DNA of 28,069 nt from SZAS-18 sp031370675 (GCA_031370675.1 JANMQT010000134.1:1-28069); one strand, 5' to 3'. Positions 7,111-15,841 are shown, numbered from the stretch's first letter. Numbers and translations: made by a program. Notes: generated by a model not told the origin, from the sequence alone.

Positions 7111-7842
7111 GTGTCCCTGCCCCACCCGCCCTCGTATCGCGCCCGGCACCGTTGGGCGTGGATCACCCTCATCGCCGCCGCGGTCTACGGGCTCGGCGCC
7201 TATGTGATTGTGCCGGTGCTTTGGCGCATCTATGAACGCCGGCACGCGGATTTCACCGACAGTCCGCGCCTCACTCACACCGGCAACGGCATCCCGGGGG
7301 ACCCCCTCAACATCTCGCTGGTGGGATCCGAAATCGAGCTGGTGCGCGCGCTGACGGCCGCCGGCTGGTATCCGGCGGATCCGATCACTTTTCGCTCGAG
7401 CGTGCGCATCGCCGTCGACACGGTGTTCCGGCGCCCGGACGACCAGGCGCCGGTCAGCAGTCTCTTTTTGTTTGGTCGGAAACAGGATCTGGCGTTCGAG
7501 AAACCGGTGGATGGCAGCCCGAAGCAGCGTCATCACGTCCGATTGTGGAGCACCGACAAGCGGGATGAGGGCCGCGAAGTCTGGATGGGCGCCGACATTT
7601 ACGACATGGGGGTAGAGTTGAGCCGGACGACGGGTCAGGTGACGCATCACATCGGGCCGGAGATCGACGTGGAACGCGATTTCTTGATCGCGGATTTGCA
7701 GCGGGTGCATCGCGTCAAGGAGCTGCGCTGGGCGGACGATTTCCACCCGCAGCGTTCGGGAAAGAACGGCGGGGGCGATCCATGGAAGACAGATGGGCGA
7801 TTGGCCGTCGTGGTGCTGGTGGAAACGAACGCGAAGCGGTGA
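7111..7842 (+). CDS. LssY C-terminal domain membrane-anchored protein
   Basis: A 243-residue protein starting at a GTG (7111). It has a short Pro/Arg-rich N-terminus, one membrane segment at about residues 16-38 (WAWITLIAAAVYGLGAYVIVPVLW) and then an LssY C-terminal-type domain: GDPLNISLVGSEIELVRAL, AGWYPADPIT, SSLFLFGRKQDLAFEK, QRHHVRLW and GVELSRTTGQVTHHI. In other bacteria this domain is often fused behind PAP2 phosphatase or DedA-like membrane domains. Here it stands alone with a single anchor. Its biochemical function is not established. The many conserved His/Asp residues (HHVRLW, THHIGPEID) may form a metal site, which is inference. It follows the His-rich peptide gene and ends exactly where a GGTGGAACGCG repeat begins. 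Confidence 0.8.
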   Translation: MSLPHPPSYRARHRWAWITLIAAAVYGLGAYVIVPVLWRIYERRHADFTDSPRLTHTGNGIPGDPLNISLVGSEIELVRALTAAGWYPADPITFRSSVRIAVDTVFRRPDDQAPVSSLFLFGRKQDLAFEKPVDGSPKQRHHVRLWSTDKRDEGREVWMGADIYDMGVELSRTTGQVTHHIGPEIDVERDFLIADLQRVHRVKELRWADDFHPQRSGKNGGGDPWKTDGRLAVVVLVETNAKR

Positions 7843-7871
7843 GGTGGAACGCGACCCCCGGGCGCGTTGCC
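7842..7871. repeat. Single GGTGGAACGCG-type repeat arm at the LssY gene stop
   Basis: The 30 bases beginning at the last base of the LssY-gene TGA match the arm at 26039-26068 in most positions (AGGTGGAACGCG ... GCGCGTTGCC). A small hairpin follows at about 7888-7900 (GTTTC-GCC-GAAAC), echoing the arm-plus-hairpin layout of the 26-kb element. No inverted partner arm is obvious before the CBM9-like gene ends at 7930, so this looks like a partial copy. Confidence 0.65.
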
Positions 7872-7929
7872 AACGAGGGAGGGACGTTTCGCCGAAACTT
7901 CCCTGCCTGGCGGAAGCCGATCCGCCGCG

Positions 7930-8562
7930 CTACGCGCAAAACTCCATCACCCCGAATCGTTCCGCCCGATGAAACGTCGGCGCGAGCGTCGGTGACCACG
8001 CGCTCAACTCGGCCGCGCTGCCGGGTCCGCCCGGACGATCGATGCGGAAGAAATTCGCGCGCCAAATCGTGCCGGCCCCGACGGCTTGGTTGGTCACCGC
8101 AGCGAAAGGGATTTGAAGCGCGGCGTTCCAGCCGTTTGGTGTGAGTTGCACTGCGGTGTGCAGACCCGCACAGTGCCAGCCGAATTCCTTGCGCCAGCCA
8201 CTCGGCGAACGCCGCAGCACCAAATCGCAAACGATGTTCAGCGGGTTCACCTCGATCTCGAAATACGACTGCTGATCGCCGACCGGATCGAAAAACACCT
8301 CGACGACCTCCTCGTTCCACAAGGGACCATCGCGCTCCGTAATCGTGGCCCATGGATTTGGATCGGCGCATTCGAAGTGGAGGTGCCATGCCTCGTCATC
8401 CCAGCCCACGCGCAGAGTCGTCGCCGCCACGGCTGCCTGGCCGGAGTTGGAGCGCAGGGGCACCGCGGCCAGGCGGTCCCACGGTGCTGCGGAGGCGTCG
8501 GTCGACAATTCACCGAACGTCCCGCGCCCACAGCGCAGTCGCGGGACGTCGATCACGGTCAT
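7930..8562 (-). CDS. Carbohydrate-binding family 9-like (CBM9-like) protein
   Basis: A 210-residue protein with the CBM9-like/DOMON-type beta-sandwich pattern: TLRVGWDDEAWHLHFECAD (49-67), WNEEVVEVFFDPVGDQQSYF (81-100), EIEVNPLN, WNAALQIPF, WRANFFRIDRP and a final SAWSPT...FHRAERFGVMEF. No signal peptide is evident in the frame from 8562, so it is probably cytoplasmic or exported in an unrecognised way. Family members are often tied to polysaccharide use or cytochrome b558/566-like domains, but no ligand is evident here. It starts 22 bases after the S9 peptidase stop and is probably co-transcribed with it. Its 3' end abuts a repeat arm. Confidence 0.78.
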   Translation of the reverse strand: MTVIDVPRLRCGRGTFGELSTDASAAPWDRLAAVPLRSNSGQAAVAATTLRVGWDDEAWHLHFECADPNPWATITERDGPLWNEEVVEVFFDPVGDQQSYFEIEVNPLNIVCDLVLRRSPSGWRKEFGWHCAGLHTAVQLTPNGWNAALQIPFAAVTNQAVGAGTIWRANFFRIDRPGGPGSAAELSAWSPTLAPTFHRAERFGVMEFCA

Positions 8563-8584
8563 CCGGCGTTCAGGCCCGGGCTCG

Positions 8585-10564
8585 CTATTTCCCGACCACC
8601 TTCACGACCGCAGTGGAGCCGGGAACCTTGTCGCCCGCAATCGGCTCGACGCGGCCGCCGAGATGTTGCGCCAGGAATTTTTCGGCGCGCGCGTTGAAGT
8701 CAATCCGGTTTTCCGGCCGCGCGAAGCCGTGGCCCTCGTCGGGATAGAGCACGTAAGTCACGCTGCCCTTGTTCTTCTCGATGGCATCGACGATTTGCTC
8801 GGATTCCTTCACGTTGACGCGCGGGTCATTCGCACCCTGGCCGATGAGAAGCGGACGCACGATTTTATCCGCCTTGAACAGCGGGGACGCGGCCTTGATC
8901 AAGTCGGCGTCCTTCGGGTCATCGACGTTGCCCATGCGGACGTCGAACACCGCGCGGATCGGTTTCCAGTACGGCGGAATCGAGCCGATGAGCGTCTTGA
9001 GGTTGGACGGTCCGACAATGTCGACCGAGCAGGCAAACTTCTCCGGCGTGTAGGTCACTGCAGCAAGCGCGGCATAGCCACCGTATGAACCGCCCATGAT
9101 GCCGATTTTGGCCGGGTCGGCGATGCCTTGCTTGATGGCCCAGTCGGTGGCGTCGATCAGATCGTCATGCATCTTCAAGCCCCATTGGCGGTTCCCGGCG
9201 TTCAGGAATTTTTTCCCGTAGCCGGTCGACCCGCGGAAGTTCACCTGCAGGGTGGCGTAGCCGCGATTGGCGAACCACTGCGCGTAGGCATTGTATCCCC
9301 ACCCGTCCCGCGCCCACGGGCCGCCGTGGACGAACAGCACCATCGGCAGATTCCTGGCCGGCACGCCGACCGGCAGCGTCAGGTAGGCGTTGAGGTTGAG
9401 TCCATCCCGCGATTTGATGACGACTGGTTTCATTTCGCCGAGCGCCAGGCCCTCGAGCTTCGGTTGCGCGGTGAAGAGTTGAGTGCCCTGTTTGGTTGCC
9501 CGATCCCATTTCCAAAACGAGACCGGCCCGCGGTCGGAGGTAAAGGCCACCATCCACGCATCGTCCTTGTCGGTCCGACTGACGATCTGGAAATCCCCCG
9601 GGTTCAGCTTGGCGATGGCGTCGAAATCGGCCTGAATCGACGGATCCAGAATCTTCCATGACGTGCGACCAGGCGAAAACGACACGGCTTGGACGATGTG
9701 GGTCTTCGGATGGATCACGACGTCGCCCGCGTCCACGTCGGCCGAGGCGGCGACCTCCTTTTCGGTTGCCGTGACGAGATCGCGTTGCACCAGCCGCGCG
9801 GTGTCGCTGCCAATGGAAGACTTCAGGAAAACCGATTTTCCGTCGGCGGAGAACCCCTGGAATTCAAGGATCTCGTCGGGTCCAACCTTCAGCAATGTCT
9901 TCCACGGCGCGCTCACGCTGTCGCGAATCCGAATCTCCGTGCCGCCATCCGGCGTCGAGACCTGCGCCGCTCGCACCTGCAATTGCGCGTCGGCGGTCCA
10001 CCCGGCCACGTCGCCGGGATTCTCCGTGTCGAAGACCAGCGCGCCGGTCTTCAGGTTCAACCGGTAGATATCGAAGAGCTGGCGGTTGCGCGCGTTCAGC
10101 TCAATGACCACGTCATCCGGAAACGCCGGATCGGTGGCATTCACGCTGGCGCGGACCCCCTGGATGGCGGTGTAGTCCCGCACGTTGCCGGTGGTCAGGT
10201 CGACGCCATAGACATGGAAATTCTCATCCCCGTCATTGTCCTGCTGAAATAGCAGCGTGCGATTATCCTCGGCCCATTGGTAGTTGCGGATGCCGCGTTT
10301 TTTGTCGGCCGTGACCATCTTGTCATCGCTACCGCCGATGGTCTTGACCCAGACTTGCAGGACGTTTTTCGGATCCGGAGCGAGCCAGGCCAGCCGCTGG
10401 CCGTCCGGTGACAGCCGGGCGCGGGAGCGCTCCGGATTTCCAAAAAGGACGTCACGCGGAATCAGCGGGGGAAGTTCGGCCCGCGAAAGGGCGGGTGCGA
10501 GCGTGGCGGAGAGGAGAATCGCAAACAGGGCGAGGCGGGGGGGAACGATGAGATGCATGGGCAT
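8585..10564 (-). CDS. Exported S9-family prolyl oligopeptidase-like peptidase
   Basis: Serine peptidase of family S9 (dipeptidyl-/acylaminoacyl-peptidase type), 659 residues. An N-terminal signal peptide (hydrophobic 11-26, likely cleavage after ALSRA at 29) suggests a periplasmic location. Residues about 40-370 are beta-propeller-like repeats (LSPDGQRLAWL, YQWAEDNRTLLFQQD, FSADGKSVFL). The C-terminal alpha/beta-hydrolase domain has VLFVHGGPW (409-417), the nucleophile Ser493 in GGSYGGYAAL, Asp580 in GQGANDPRV and His612 in DEGHGFARPEN. It should cleave peptides in peptide scavenging. The Met at residue 3 is an alternative start. It is followed by the CBM9-like gene with a 22-base gap, and carA lies upstream on the same strand across a 107-base gap with no other feature. 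Confidence 0.93.
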   Translation of the reverse strand: MPMHLIVPPRLALFAILLSATLAPALSRAELPPLIPRDVLFGNPERSRARLSPDGQRLAWLAPDPKNVLQVWVKTIGGSDDKMVTADKKRGIRNYQWAEDNRTLLFQQDNDGDENFHVYGVDLTTGNVRDYTAIQGVRASVNATDPAFPDDVVIELNARNRQLFDIYRLNLKTGALVFDTENPGDVAGWTADAQLQVRAAQVSTPDGGTEIRIRDSVSAPWKTLLKVGPDEILEFQGFSADGKSVFLKSSIGSDTARLVQRDLVTATEKEVAASADVDAGDVVIHPKTHIVQAVSFSPGRTSWKILDPSIQADFDAIAKLNPGDFQIVSRTDKDDAWMVAFTSDRGPVSFWKWDRATKQGTQLFTAQPKLEGLALGEMKPVVIKSRDGLNLNAYLTLPVGVPARNLPMVLFVHGGPWARDGWGYNAYAQWFANRGYATLQVNFRGSTGYGKKFLNAGNRQWGLKMHDDLIDATDWAIKQGIADPAKIGIMGGSYGGYAALAAVTYTPEKFACSVDIVGPSNLKTLIGSIPPYWKPIRAVFDVRMGNVDDPKDADLIKAASPLFKADKIVRPLLIGQGANDPRVNVKESEQIVDAIEKNKGSVTYVLYPDEGHGFARPENRIDFNARAEKFLAQHLGGRVEPIAGDKVPGSTAVVKVVGK

Positions 10565-10671
10565 ACGGTGGCGGTTGAAACGGATGACGCGGCAGCGCGC
10601 GAGTGGCGAACGCTATGAAGGGGGCCGACCGTTGTCCAGCCTGCGACCTGGCCGCCCGGCGACCAAGCAAT

Positions 10672-11826
10672 TTAGGCTTGTCGCTTGCCGGCGGTGATTA
10701 AGGCGCGGAACCGCTCGAACAACGGCTCGGCGTCGTGCGGACCGGGCGCGGCCTCGGGATGGTATTGCACGCTGAAGACCGGCCATTCCTTGTGCCGCAG
10801 GCCCTCGCAGGTTCCGTCGTTGAGGTTGACGTGCGTGACTTCGACGTTCGCGGGCAGCGATTCGGGATCGACGGCGAAACCGTGGTTCTGCGAAGTGATC
10901 TCCACCTTGCCGGTGGCGAGATCCTTGACGGGTTGGTTGCCGCCGCGGTGGCCGAACTTCAACTTGAAGGTCTTGCCGCCGAACGCGTGGCCGAGGATTT
11001 GATGGCCCAGACAAATGCCGAAGATGGGTTTCTTGCCGAGCAAGCCGTGCACGGCCTTGTGCGCGTAGTCGAGCGCGGCCGGATCACCCGGGCCGTTCGA
11101 GAGGAACACGCCGTCCGGATTAAGCGCGAGCACTTCCTCGGCGGTCGCGGTCGCCGGCACCACCTTCACGCCGAAGCCGTGCTGCCGCAGCAGGCGGAGC
11201 TGATTGATCTTCAATCCGAAATCGTAGGCGACGACGCGATGCTCGATCGGCGGCAGGCCGGCGGGCGGCGGCGCGTCGGCGGGCGCGCCCTTGGGCAGCC
11301 ACGCGATGCTGCGCTGGTCGCCGGGATCCCAGTCATAGGTTTCCTTGGTGGTGACCTCGCGCACGAAATCCATGCCCACGACGCCGGCCCCTTCGATCGC
11401 CAGCGCCCGCGCCTGCTCGGGCGTCATGCGCTCGCTCGTGAGACACGCCTTCATCGCGCCCTTGTCTCGCAGGTGTTTGGTCAGCGCGCGGGTGTCGATG
11501 CCCTGGATGCCGACAATGCCGTGCCGCTGGAGATAGTCGCTGAGGGAACCCTCCGAGCGCCAGTTGCTCGGCTGCTGGCAAACTTCCTCGACGACAAAGC
11601 CGCTGACCCAGGGGCGCGAGCTTTCATCATCGGCGGGAATGATCCCGTAGTTCCCGATGAGCGGATACGTCATCGCGACGATCTGTCCAAAGTACGAGGG
11701 GTCGGTCAGGACTTCCTGGTAGCCCGACATCGAGGTGTTGAAGCAGACCTCACCGACCTTGGTGCCGCTCGCGCCAAATTCCTCACCTTGAAAAGTCTTT
11801 CCGTCTTCGAGAACGAGGAGAGCCAT
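10672..11826 (-). CDS. carA: Carbamoyl-phosphate synthase small subunit
   Basis: Glutamine amidotransferase subunit that supplies ammonia to CarB for carbamoyl phosphate, feeding arginine and pyrimidine synthesis. It has 384 residues, the usual length. The N-terminal domain has LLVLEDGKTFQGEEFGA, GYQEVLTDPSYFGQIV and the GIQGIDTRALTKHLRDKGAM block. The class I GATase domain shows FLSNGPGDPAAL (241-252), the nucleophile Cys272 in GICLGHQILG and His356/Glu358 in VQYHPEAAPGPHD. The ATG at 11826 is the family start. The open frame continues upstream only through repeat sequence. carB is not in the window, so the two subunits are not adjacent on this side. A GATTTTGG-type repeat begins within five bases of the start codon. 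Confidence 0.96.
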   Translation of the reverse strand: MALLVLEDGKTFQGEEFGASGTKVGEVCFNTSMSGYQEVLTDPSYFGQIVAMTYPLIGNYGIIPADDESSRPWVSGFVVEEVCQQPSNWRSEGSLSDYLQRHGIVGIQGIDTRALTKHLRDKGAMKACLTSERMTPEQARALAIEGAGVVGMDFVREVTTKETYDWDPGDQRSIAWLPKGAPADAPPPAGLPPIEHRVVAYDFGLKINQLRLLRQHGFGVKVVPATATAEEVLALNPDGVFLSNGPGDPAALDYAHKAVHGLLGKKPIFGICLGHQILGHAFGGKTFKLKFGHRGGNQPVKDLATGKVEITSQNHGFAVDPESLPANVEVTHVNLNDGTCEGLRHKEWPVFSVQYHPEAAPGPHDAEPLFERFRALITAGKRQA

Positions 11827-11830
11827 GGAG

Positions 11831-11943
11831 GAATTGCGGATTTTGGATTGGGAAACCGGCCAAGGTCTCCCTAAATCCACATTCCACACTCCGCAATCGA
11901 CATTCCGAAATCCAAAATCCCCAAGCCAAAATCCAAAATGAGG
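11831..11943. repeat. AATCCAAAAT/ATTTTGGATT repeat immediately upstream of carA
   Basis: GCGGATTTTGGATTGGG (about 11836-11852) is mirrored by CCGAAATCCAAAATCC and CCAAAATCCAAAATGAGG (11905-11943), giving several direct and inverted copies of a ~9-base unit. It is visibly more A/T-rich than its surroundings. A shorter relative lies at 2543-2557. It would fall in the 5' leader of carA. The remaining 11944-12159 has no gene, terminator or promoter I can support. Confidence 0.6.
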
Positions 11944-12159
11944 AAATGCCCTGCCGGTGCCGTAGTGGCCGCGTACCCGTTCCCAGTTGAGAACGGCGGG
12001 TGGCCGGTGGCGCGGCCGCTGACTTCCAGTCAAGGCCTGTCATTGAAAGGCGCCACCTCAGCCCCCTTGTTTCAGTGTTTATCGGTCCGGGATGTTGCTG
12101 CCGGTGAGCTCGAACACCGCAGGGCAAATTTAAAAAATCGCAGTTGGAAAGAACCTCGC

Positions 12160-14532
12160 CTACTCGCGGAACTGAACGGCCAGCACGTCCGTGAGTTTCT
12201 GCTTCACTCGCGTGTGGGCCGCGTTCACTTCCTCATTGGTGAGCGTGCGATCTTCGGCCCGGTAAGTCAACGAATATGCCACAGACTTCTTGTCGGCCGG
12301 CAACTTTGCGCCACTCGGATCGACGAAGAGATCAAAGGGCGCCGCCGCGATCAGCAGCGGCTCGCGCGCCGTCGCAATTGTTTCCGCAATGGTGGCGTGC
12401 GGCAGCGCCAGATCTGCCAGCATCGCGATGTCGCGCGTGATGGCTGGAAAGCGCGGCAAAGGCGTGAAGCGCGTTTCGCGCGACGCGCGGTCCCGCCACG
12501 CATCGGCGTCCAGCTCCGCCGCCAGCACGGGCGCGCGCAGATCCAGCCCGGCCGCGACGCCGGGCGCCAGTTGACCCGCGCGGCCAATCGATTTTCCGTT
12601 GATCGTCACGTCCAATGCGAGGACTAGCTCGGATCCCTCCAGGCGGCTGAATTCGATTGTGTGGGAATCACCCACGATGGATTCGATGACGCCACGCAAA
12701 TCGTGAAGGTCCAGCAGGCGCGCGTCGGCACCGCGCCAGGAGGCGCGCGCTGCCGCCCCGCTGATCAAGAGCGCCAGCCTGACCGGCTCGCGCACGCCGA
12801 GGGCCAGCGTCCGGTCAAAAACCCGGCCCAGCTCGAACAGGCGCAGGTCGACCCGGCCCGCCCGCGCATTCCGTGCCGCCACCTGTTGCAAGCCCGGTAG
12901 CAAACTCGGCCGCAAGGCCGTCTGGTCCTCGCTGAGCGGATTCTTGAGCGCAGGTGCCGTGGTGGAACCGCCGAGATCGCGCGCGCCCACCAGCGACACG
13001 CTGCGCGTCTCGAAAAAACCCAGGCCTACCAGCCGGCGGCGTAGCTCGAGCCGGAAATCATACTCGCGATCCTCTTCTGACGCCGTCGTGGCGCGACCCA
13101 GCGCGCGTCCGGTCACGGCATCGAGCCCGACCACGCGGGCAATTTCTTCAATCAGATCGGTCTCCCGACGCAGATCGCCGCGATAGCTGGGCACGAGCCA
13201 GCCGGTGGCGGATTTTGTGAGACCGAGCGCCGACAAAATCTTTGCGATCCGGTCCGGCGCGACTTCGATTCCGAGAATCGCGGCGCAACGCTCCGGTCGC
13301 AGCGGCACTTCATGGGAGCGCGTCAGCGCAGCGACGTTTCCGGCCGCCACCAGCGGATGAACGGTTCCGCCGGCCGTTTGCCGAATCAGGTCCAACGCCC
13401 GCTGCGCCGCGGCCACGACTCCGCCGGCATCCACCCCGCGTTCAAAACGATAACTCGAGTCACTGCTCAAGCCCGTCTCGCGCGAGGTGCGCCGGATCAG
13501 CGAAGGCAGAAAATAAGCGCTTTCCAGCACGATGGAGGTCGTTGCTTCCGTGACCCCGGAATCCTCGCCGCCCATCACGCCGCCGACCGCCCGACCGTGT
13601 CCGGCCGCATCGCCGATGACGACCTGATGCGCCGCCAGTTTGTGACTGCGACCGTCCAGCGCCTTGAGTTCCTCGCCCGCCGTCGCGAGTCGCACGCGGA
13701 TTCCGCCGCCCTGCAGTTTCGTAGCATCGAAGGCGTGCAACGGCTGGCCCAGCTCGAACATCACGTAGTTGGTCACGTCCACGATGTTGTTAATCGGGCG
13801 CAAGCCGATCGATTCAAGTCGCTCGCGCAACCATGCCGGGCTCGGTCCGACCCGCACGCCGTCGACGCGGGTACCCGTATAGAACGGGCAACCGGCCTGT
13901 GCGTCCGCGTCGATCGCAACGGTCAATGCGGGGTCGCCCCCCACGGGCAACGCCGGCGCAGGCGGAGGCAGCAGCGGCTGGCCGGTCAACGCGGAAATTT
14001 CGCGTGCGACGCCGAGGTGTGACAGCAAGTCCGGCCGGTTGGGAGTGACTTCGATCTCGAAAATCGTCTCGGCGGGGAAAAGCTCTGCGATCGGCGCTCC
14101 GACCCGGCTTTCCGGAGGCAGAATCAGCAAGCCACTCTGGTCGTCACCCAGGCCGAGTTCCTTCGCGCTGCACATCATGCCCTCGCTAGCCTCGCCGCGC
14201 AGCTTCCCCGCCTTGATCTTGAAATCGCCGGGCAACACCGCACCGGGGAGCGCGAGCGGCACCTTGTCGCCCACCTGGTAATTCTTCGCCCCGCACACGA
14301 TTTGGCGGGGCGCCTGGCCGGAGCCGTCATCCACGTGGCAGACGCTGAGACGATCGGCATTGGGATGCTGTTTGGAGTCGAGCACCTGGGCCACGACGAC
14401 ATTTTCGATCGAAGCGCCCCGCGTGTGAATGTCTTCGACCTCGACCCCGGCAAACGTCAGCAGGTCCGCGAGCTCGGCGGGTGAAGTGGGCAGGGCGACG
14501 TAGTCACGGAGCCATTTGAGCGAAAGTTTCAT
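12160..14532 (-). CDS. pheT: Phenylalanine--tRNA ligase beta subunit
   Basis: Beta subunit of the heterotetrameric phenylalanyl-tRNA synthetase, 790 residues. From the ATG at 14532 (MKLSLKWLRDYVALPTSPAE) the order is: tRNA-binding EMAP-like domain (about 39-150, VVAQVLDSKQHPNADRLSVC), B3/B4 editing domain (NNIVDVTNYVMFELGQPLHAFD), B5 domain (about 395-470), core domain (GFFETRSVSLV, LFELGRVFDR) and the C-terminal anticodon-binding FDX-ACB domain (FPAITRDIAMLADLALPHAT to the end). All expected blocks are present, so it looks intact. pheS is not adjacent, although the two are often in one operon. The upstream gap of 461 bases holds a repeat instead. The frame extends 15 codons upstream, but the family N-terminus fixes the start. 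Confidence 0.96.
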   Translation of the reverse strand: MKLSLKWLRDYVALPTSPAELADLLTFAGVEVEDIHTRGASIENVVVAQVLDSKQHPNADRLSVCHVDDGSGQAPRQIVCGAKNYQVGDKVPLALPGAVLPGDFKIKAGKLRGEASEGMMCSAKELGLGDDQSGLLILPPESRVGAPIAELFPAETIFEIEVTPNRPDLLSHLGVAREISALTGQPLLPPPAPALPVGGDPALTVAIDADAQAGCPFYTGTRVDGVRVGPSPAWLRERLESIGLRPINNIVDVTNYVMFELGQPLHAFDATKLQGGGIRVRLATAGEELKALDGRSHKLAAHQVVIGDAAGHGRAVGGVMGGEDSGVTEATTSIVLESAYFLPSLIRRTSRETGLSSDSSYRFERGVDAGGVVAAAQRALDLIRQTAGGTVHPLVAAGNVAALTRSHEVPLRPERCAAILGIEVAPDRIAKILSALGLTKSATGWLVPSYRGDLRRETDLIEEIARVVGLDAVTGRALGRATTASEEDREYDFRLELRRRLVGLGFFETRSVSLVGARDLGGSTTAPALKNPLSEDQTALRPSLLPGLQQVAARNARAGRVDLRLFELGRVFDRTLALGVREPVRLALLISGAAARASWRGADARLLDLHDLRGVIESIVGDSHTIEFSRLEGSELVLALDVTINGKSIGRAGQLAPGVAAGLDLRAPVLAAELDADAWRDRASRETRFTPLPRFPAITRDIAMLADLALPHATIAETIATAREPLLIAAAPFDLFVDPSGAKLPADKKSVAYSLTYRAEDRTLTNEEVNAAHTRVKQKLTDVLAVQFRE

Positions 14533-14677
14533 GATGAAAACGGGGCGGGAATCTCGCGAAATTGCGCGGAGGGTCAACCGTGGGCGCGAACGGCACCAAG
14601 ATCAGGCGCTTCCGGCCGTTTGTATCGCGGCGTTTCATCCCGCCGCTGCCGCGGCCTGGCATGCACCTATCAAAAGT

Positions 14678-14846
14678 ACCGGGGGTTGGTCACCCCCGGC
14701 TACCATCGTATCGTGGCTGCGCCACGGCCCGGTTGAACAAAATGATGAAGCCGCGGTTCGCCGCGGACTCACCGGGCCAATCGTCTCCGTGGGAGTCGTC
14801 GCGGCAGCGAAGATGTGATGGTAACCGGGGTTGTCAGAACCCGGAT
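14678..14846. repeat. Compound inverted repeat with CCGGGG hairpin arms between pheT and trpC
   Basis: The arm at 14678-14707 is itself a hairpin (CCGGGGGT...ACCCCCGG). Its reverse complement starts GATGGTAGCCGGGGG and matches the start of the arm at 14817-14846 (GATGGTAACCGGGG), which is also a hairpin (CCGGGGTTGTCAGAACCCGG). The ~110 bases between hold more local inverted repeats: CGTGGCTGCGCCACG (14712-14726), CCGCGGTTCGCCGCGG (14751-14766), and GGCCCGGT with its inverse ACCGGGCC. CGTCGCGGCAGCGA occurs at 14797-14810 and again at 14868-14881. No open frame of substance fills the 14533-14993 gap, so this looks like a structured repeat and not a lost gene. Confidence 0.7.
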
Positions 14847-14993
14847 CTCCGTAACCCGAATGGATCGCGTCGCGGCAGCGACGCGGTGAACGCGGCTGGG
14901 TGACACAAAGTTTCCAGTCCAGGCCGCTTTTCGCGTCCTCGAAGCGATGCCCGGGCGAACGCAGAAGATGAAGGGAAAGTAGGCCGGGTCTTC

Positions 14994-15788
14994 TCAACTT
15001 TCGCGCCGCGTCAGCTCGCGGATCTTCGCGGACAATTCATCCGGTGCGCAGCGCATCAACGTCTCCCCGACCAGGATCGCGTCCGCCCCCGCCACCTGCA
15101 CGCGGCGGCTATCTTCCGCCGTGCGCAGGCCGCTCTCGCTAACGAGCGTGATTTCGTCGGGGACCTCGTCGGCCAGCGATTCGGTGGTCGCGAGATCAAC
15201 GACGAACGTGGTGAGATTGCGGTTGTTGATCCCAATGAGGTCCGCCCCCGCATCCTGCGCGCGCTCCATTTCCGCGAGCGTGTGGACCTCGACGAGCACA
15301 TCGAGCTGGAAGTCGCGCGCCAGCCGGAACAGTCGATCGAGTTCACCGGTCTCGAGCGCGGCCGCGATCAGCAGAATCGCGTCGGCTCCGGCGCAAACCG
15401 ACTCGTAGATCTGGGCCTCGTGCAGAATGAAATCCTTGCGCAGAAGCGGCAGCCTGCACGCCTCGCGGACGACCCGCAGGTAGTCGAGGTGACCCTGGAA
15501 AAACGGCGCGTCCGTGAGCACGGAGATGCCGTCCGCGCCGGCCGATTCGTAGTGGCGCGCGATCGCCGCCGGGTCGAATTCCGTCGCGATGACGCCGACG
15601 GACGGCGAGGCTTTTTTGATTTCGGCGATCAGCCCGAGTGAGCCGTCCAACCGGCGTTCGAGTGCGCGGGCAAAGCCCCGAAAGTCGTCGCGTCGAAGCG
15701 CGTCGCGTCGGAGCGTCTCGGTGCGGGGGAGCAGCGCCTCGATTTCGACGCGTTTGGACTCGAGGATTTCGCGTAGCCGGTCGTGCAT
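14994..15788 (-). CDS. trpC: Indole-3-glycerol-phosphate synthase
   Basis: TIM-barrel enzyme of tryptophan synthesis that converts carboxyphenylaminodeoxyribulose phosphate to indole-3-glycerol phosphate, with 264 residues. Family motifs are LIAEIKKASPSVGVI (53-67, catalytic Glu56 and Lys58), LLRKDFILHEAQIYE (115-129, Lys118), LVEVHTLAE (165-173), GINNRNLTTF (186-195), LVSESG (215-220) and AILVGETLM near the end. The start at 15788 (MHDRLREILESKRVE) is preferred to an in-frame ATG six codons upstream, because family members begin at this helix. It is not fused to trpF, and no other trp gene is in the window, so the pathway genes are dispersed or elsewhere. Confidence 0.95.
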   Translation of the reverse strand: MHDRLREILESKRVEIEALLPRTETLRRDALRRDDFRGFARALERRLDGSLGLIAEIKKASPSVGVIATEFDPAAIARHYESAGADGISVLTDAPFFQGHLDYLRVVREACRLPLLRKDFILHEAQIYESVCAGADAILLIAAALETGELDRLFRLARDFQLDVLVEVHTLAEMERAQDAGADLIGINNRNLTTFVVDLATTESLADEVPDEITLVSESGLRTAEDSRRVQVAGADAILVGETLMRCAPDELSAKIRELTRRES

Positions 15789-15841
15789 GCCGCCCACACG
15801 AAACACCGCTGGCCGTCGCCTTCAATGTCGATTGCGCGTTT

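Noticed and set aside
14533..14993. Remnant of a lost gene or pheS fragment
   Set aside because: No frame in the gap resembles pheS or another known protein. The sequence is mainly self-complementary repeat.
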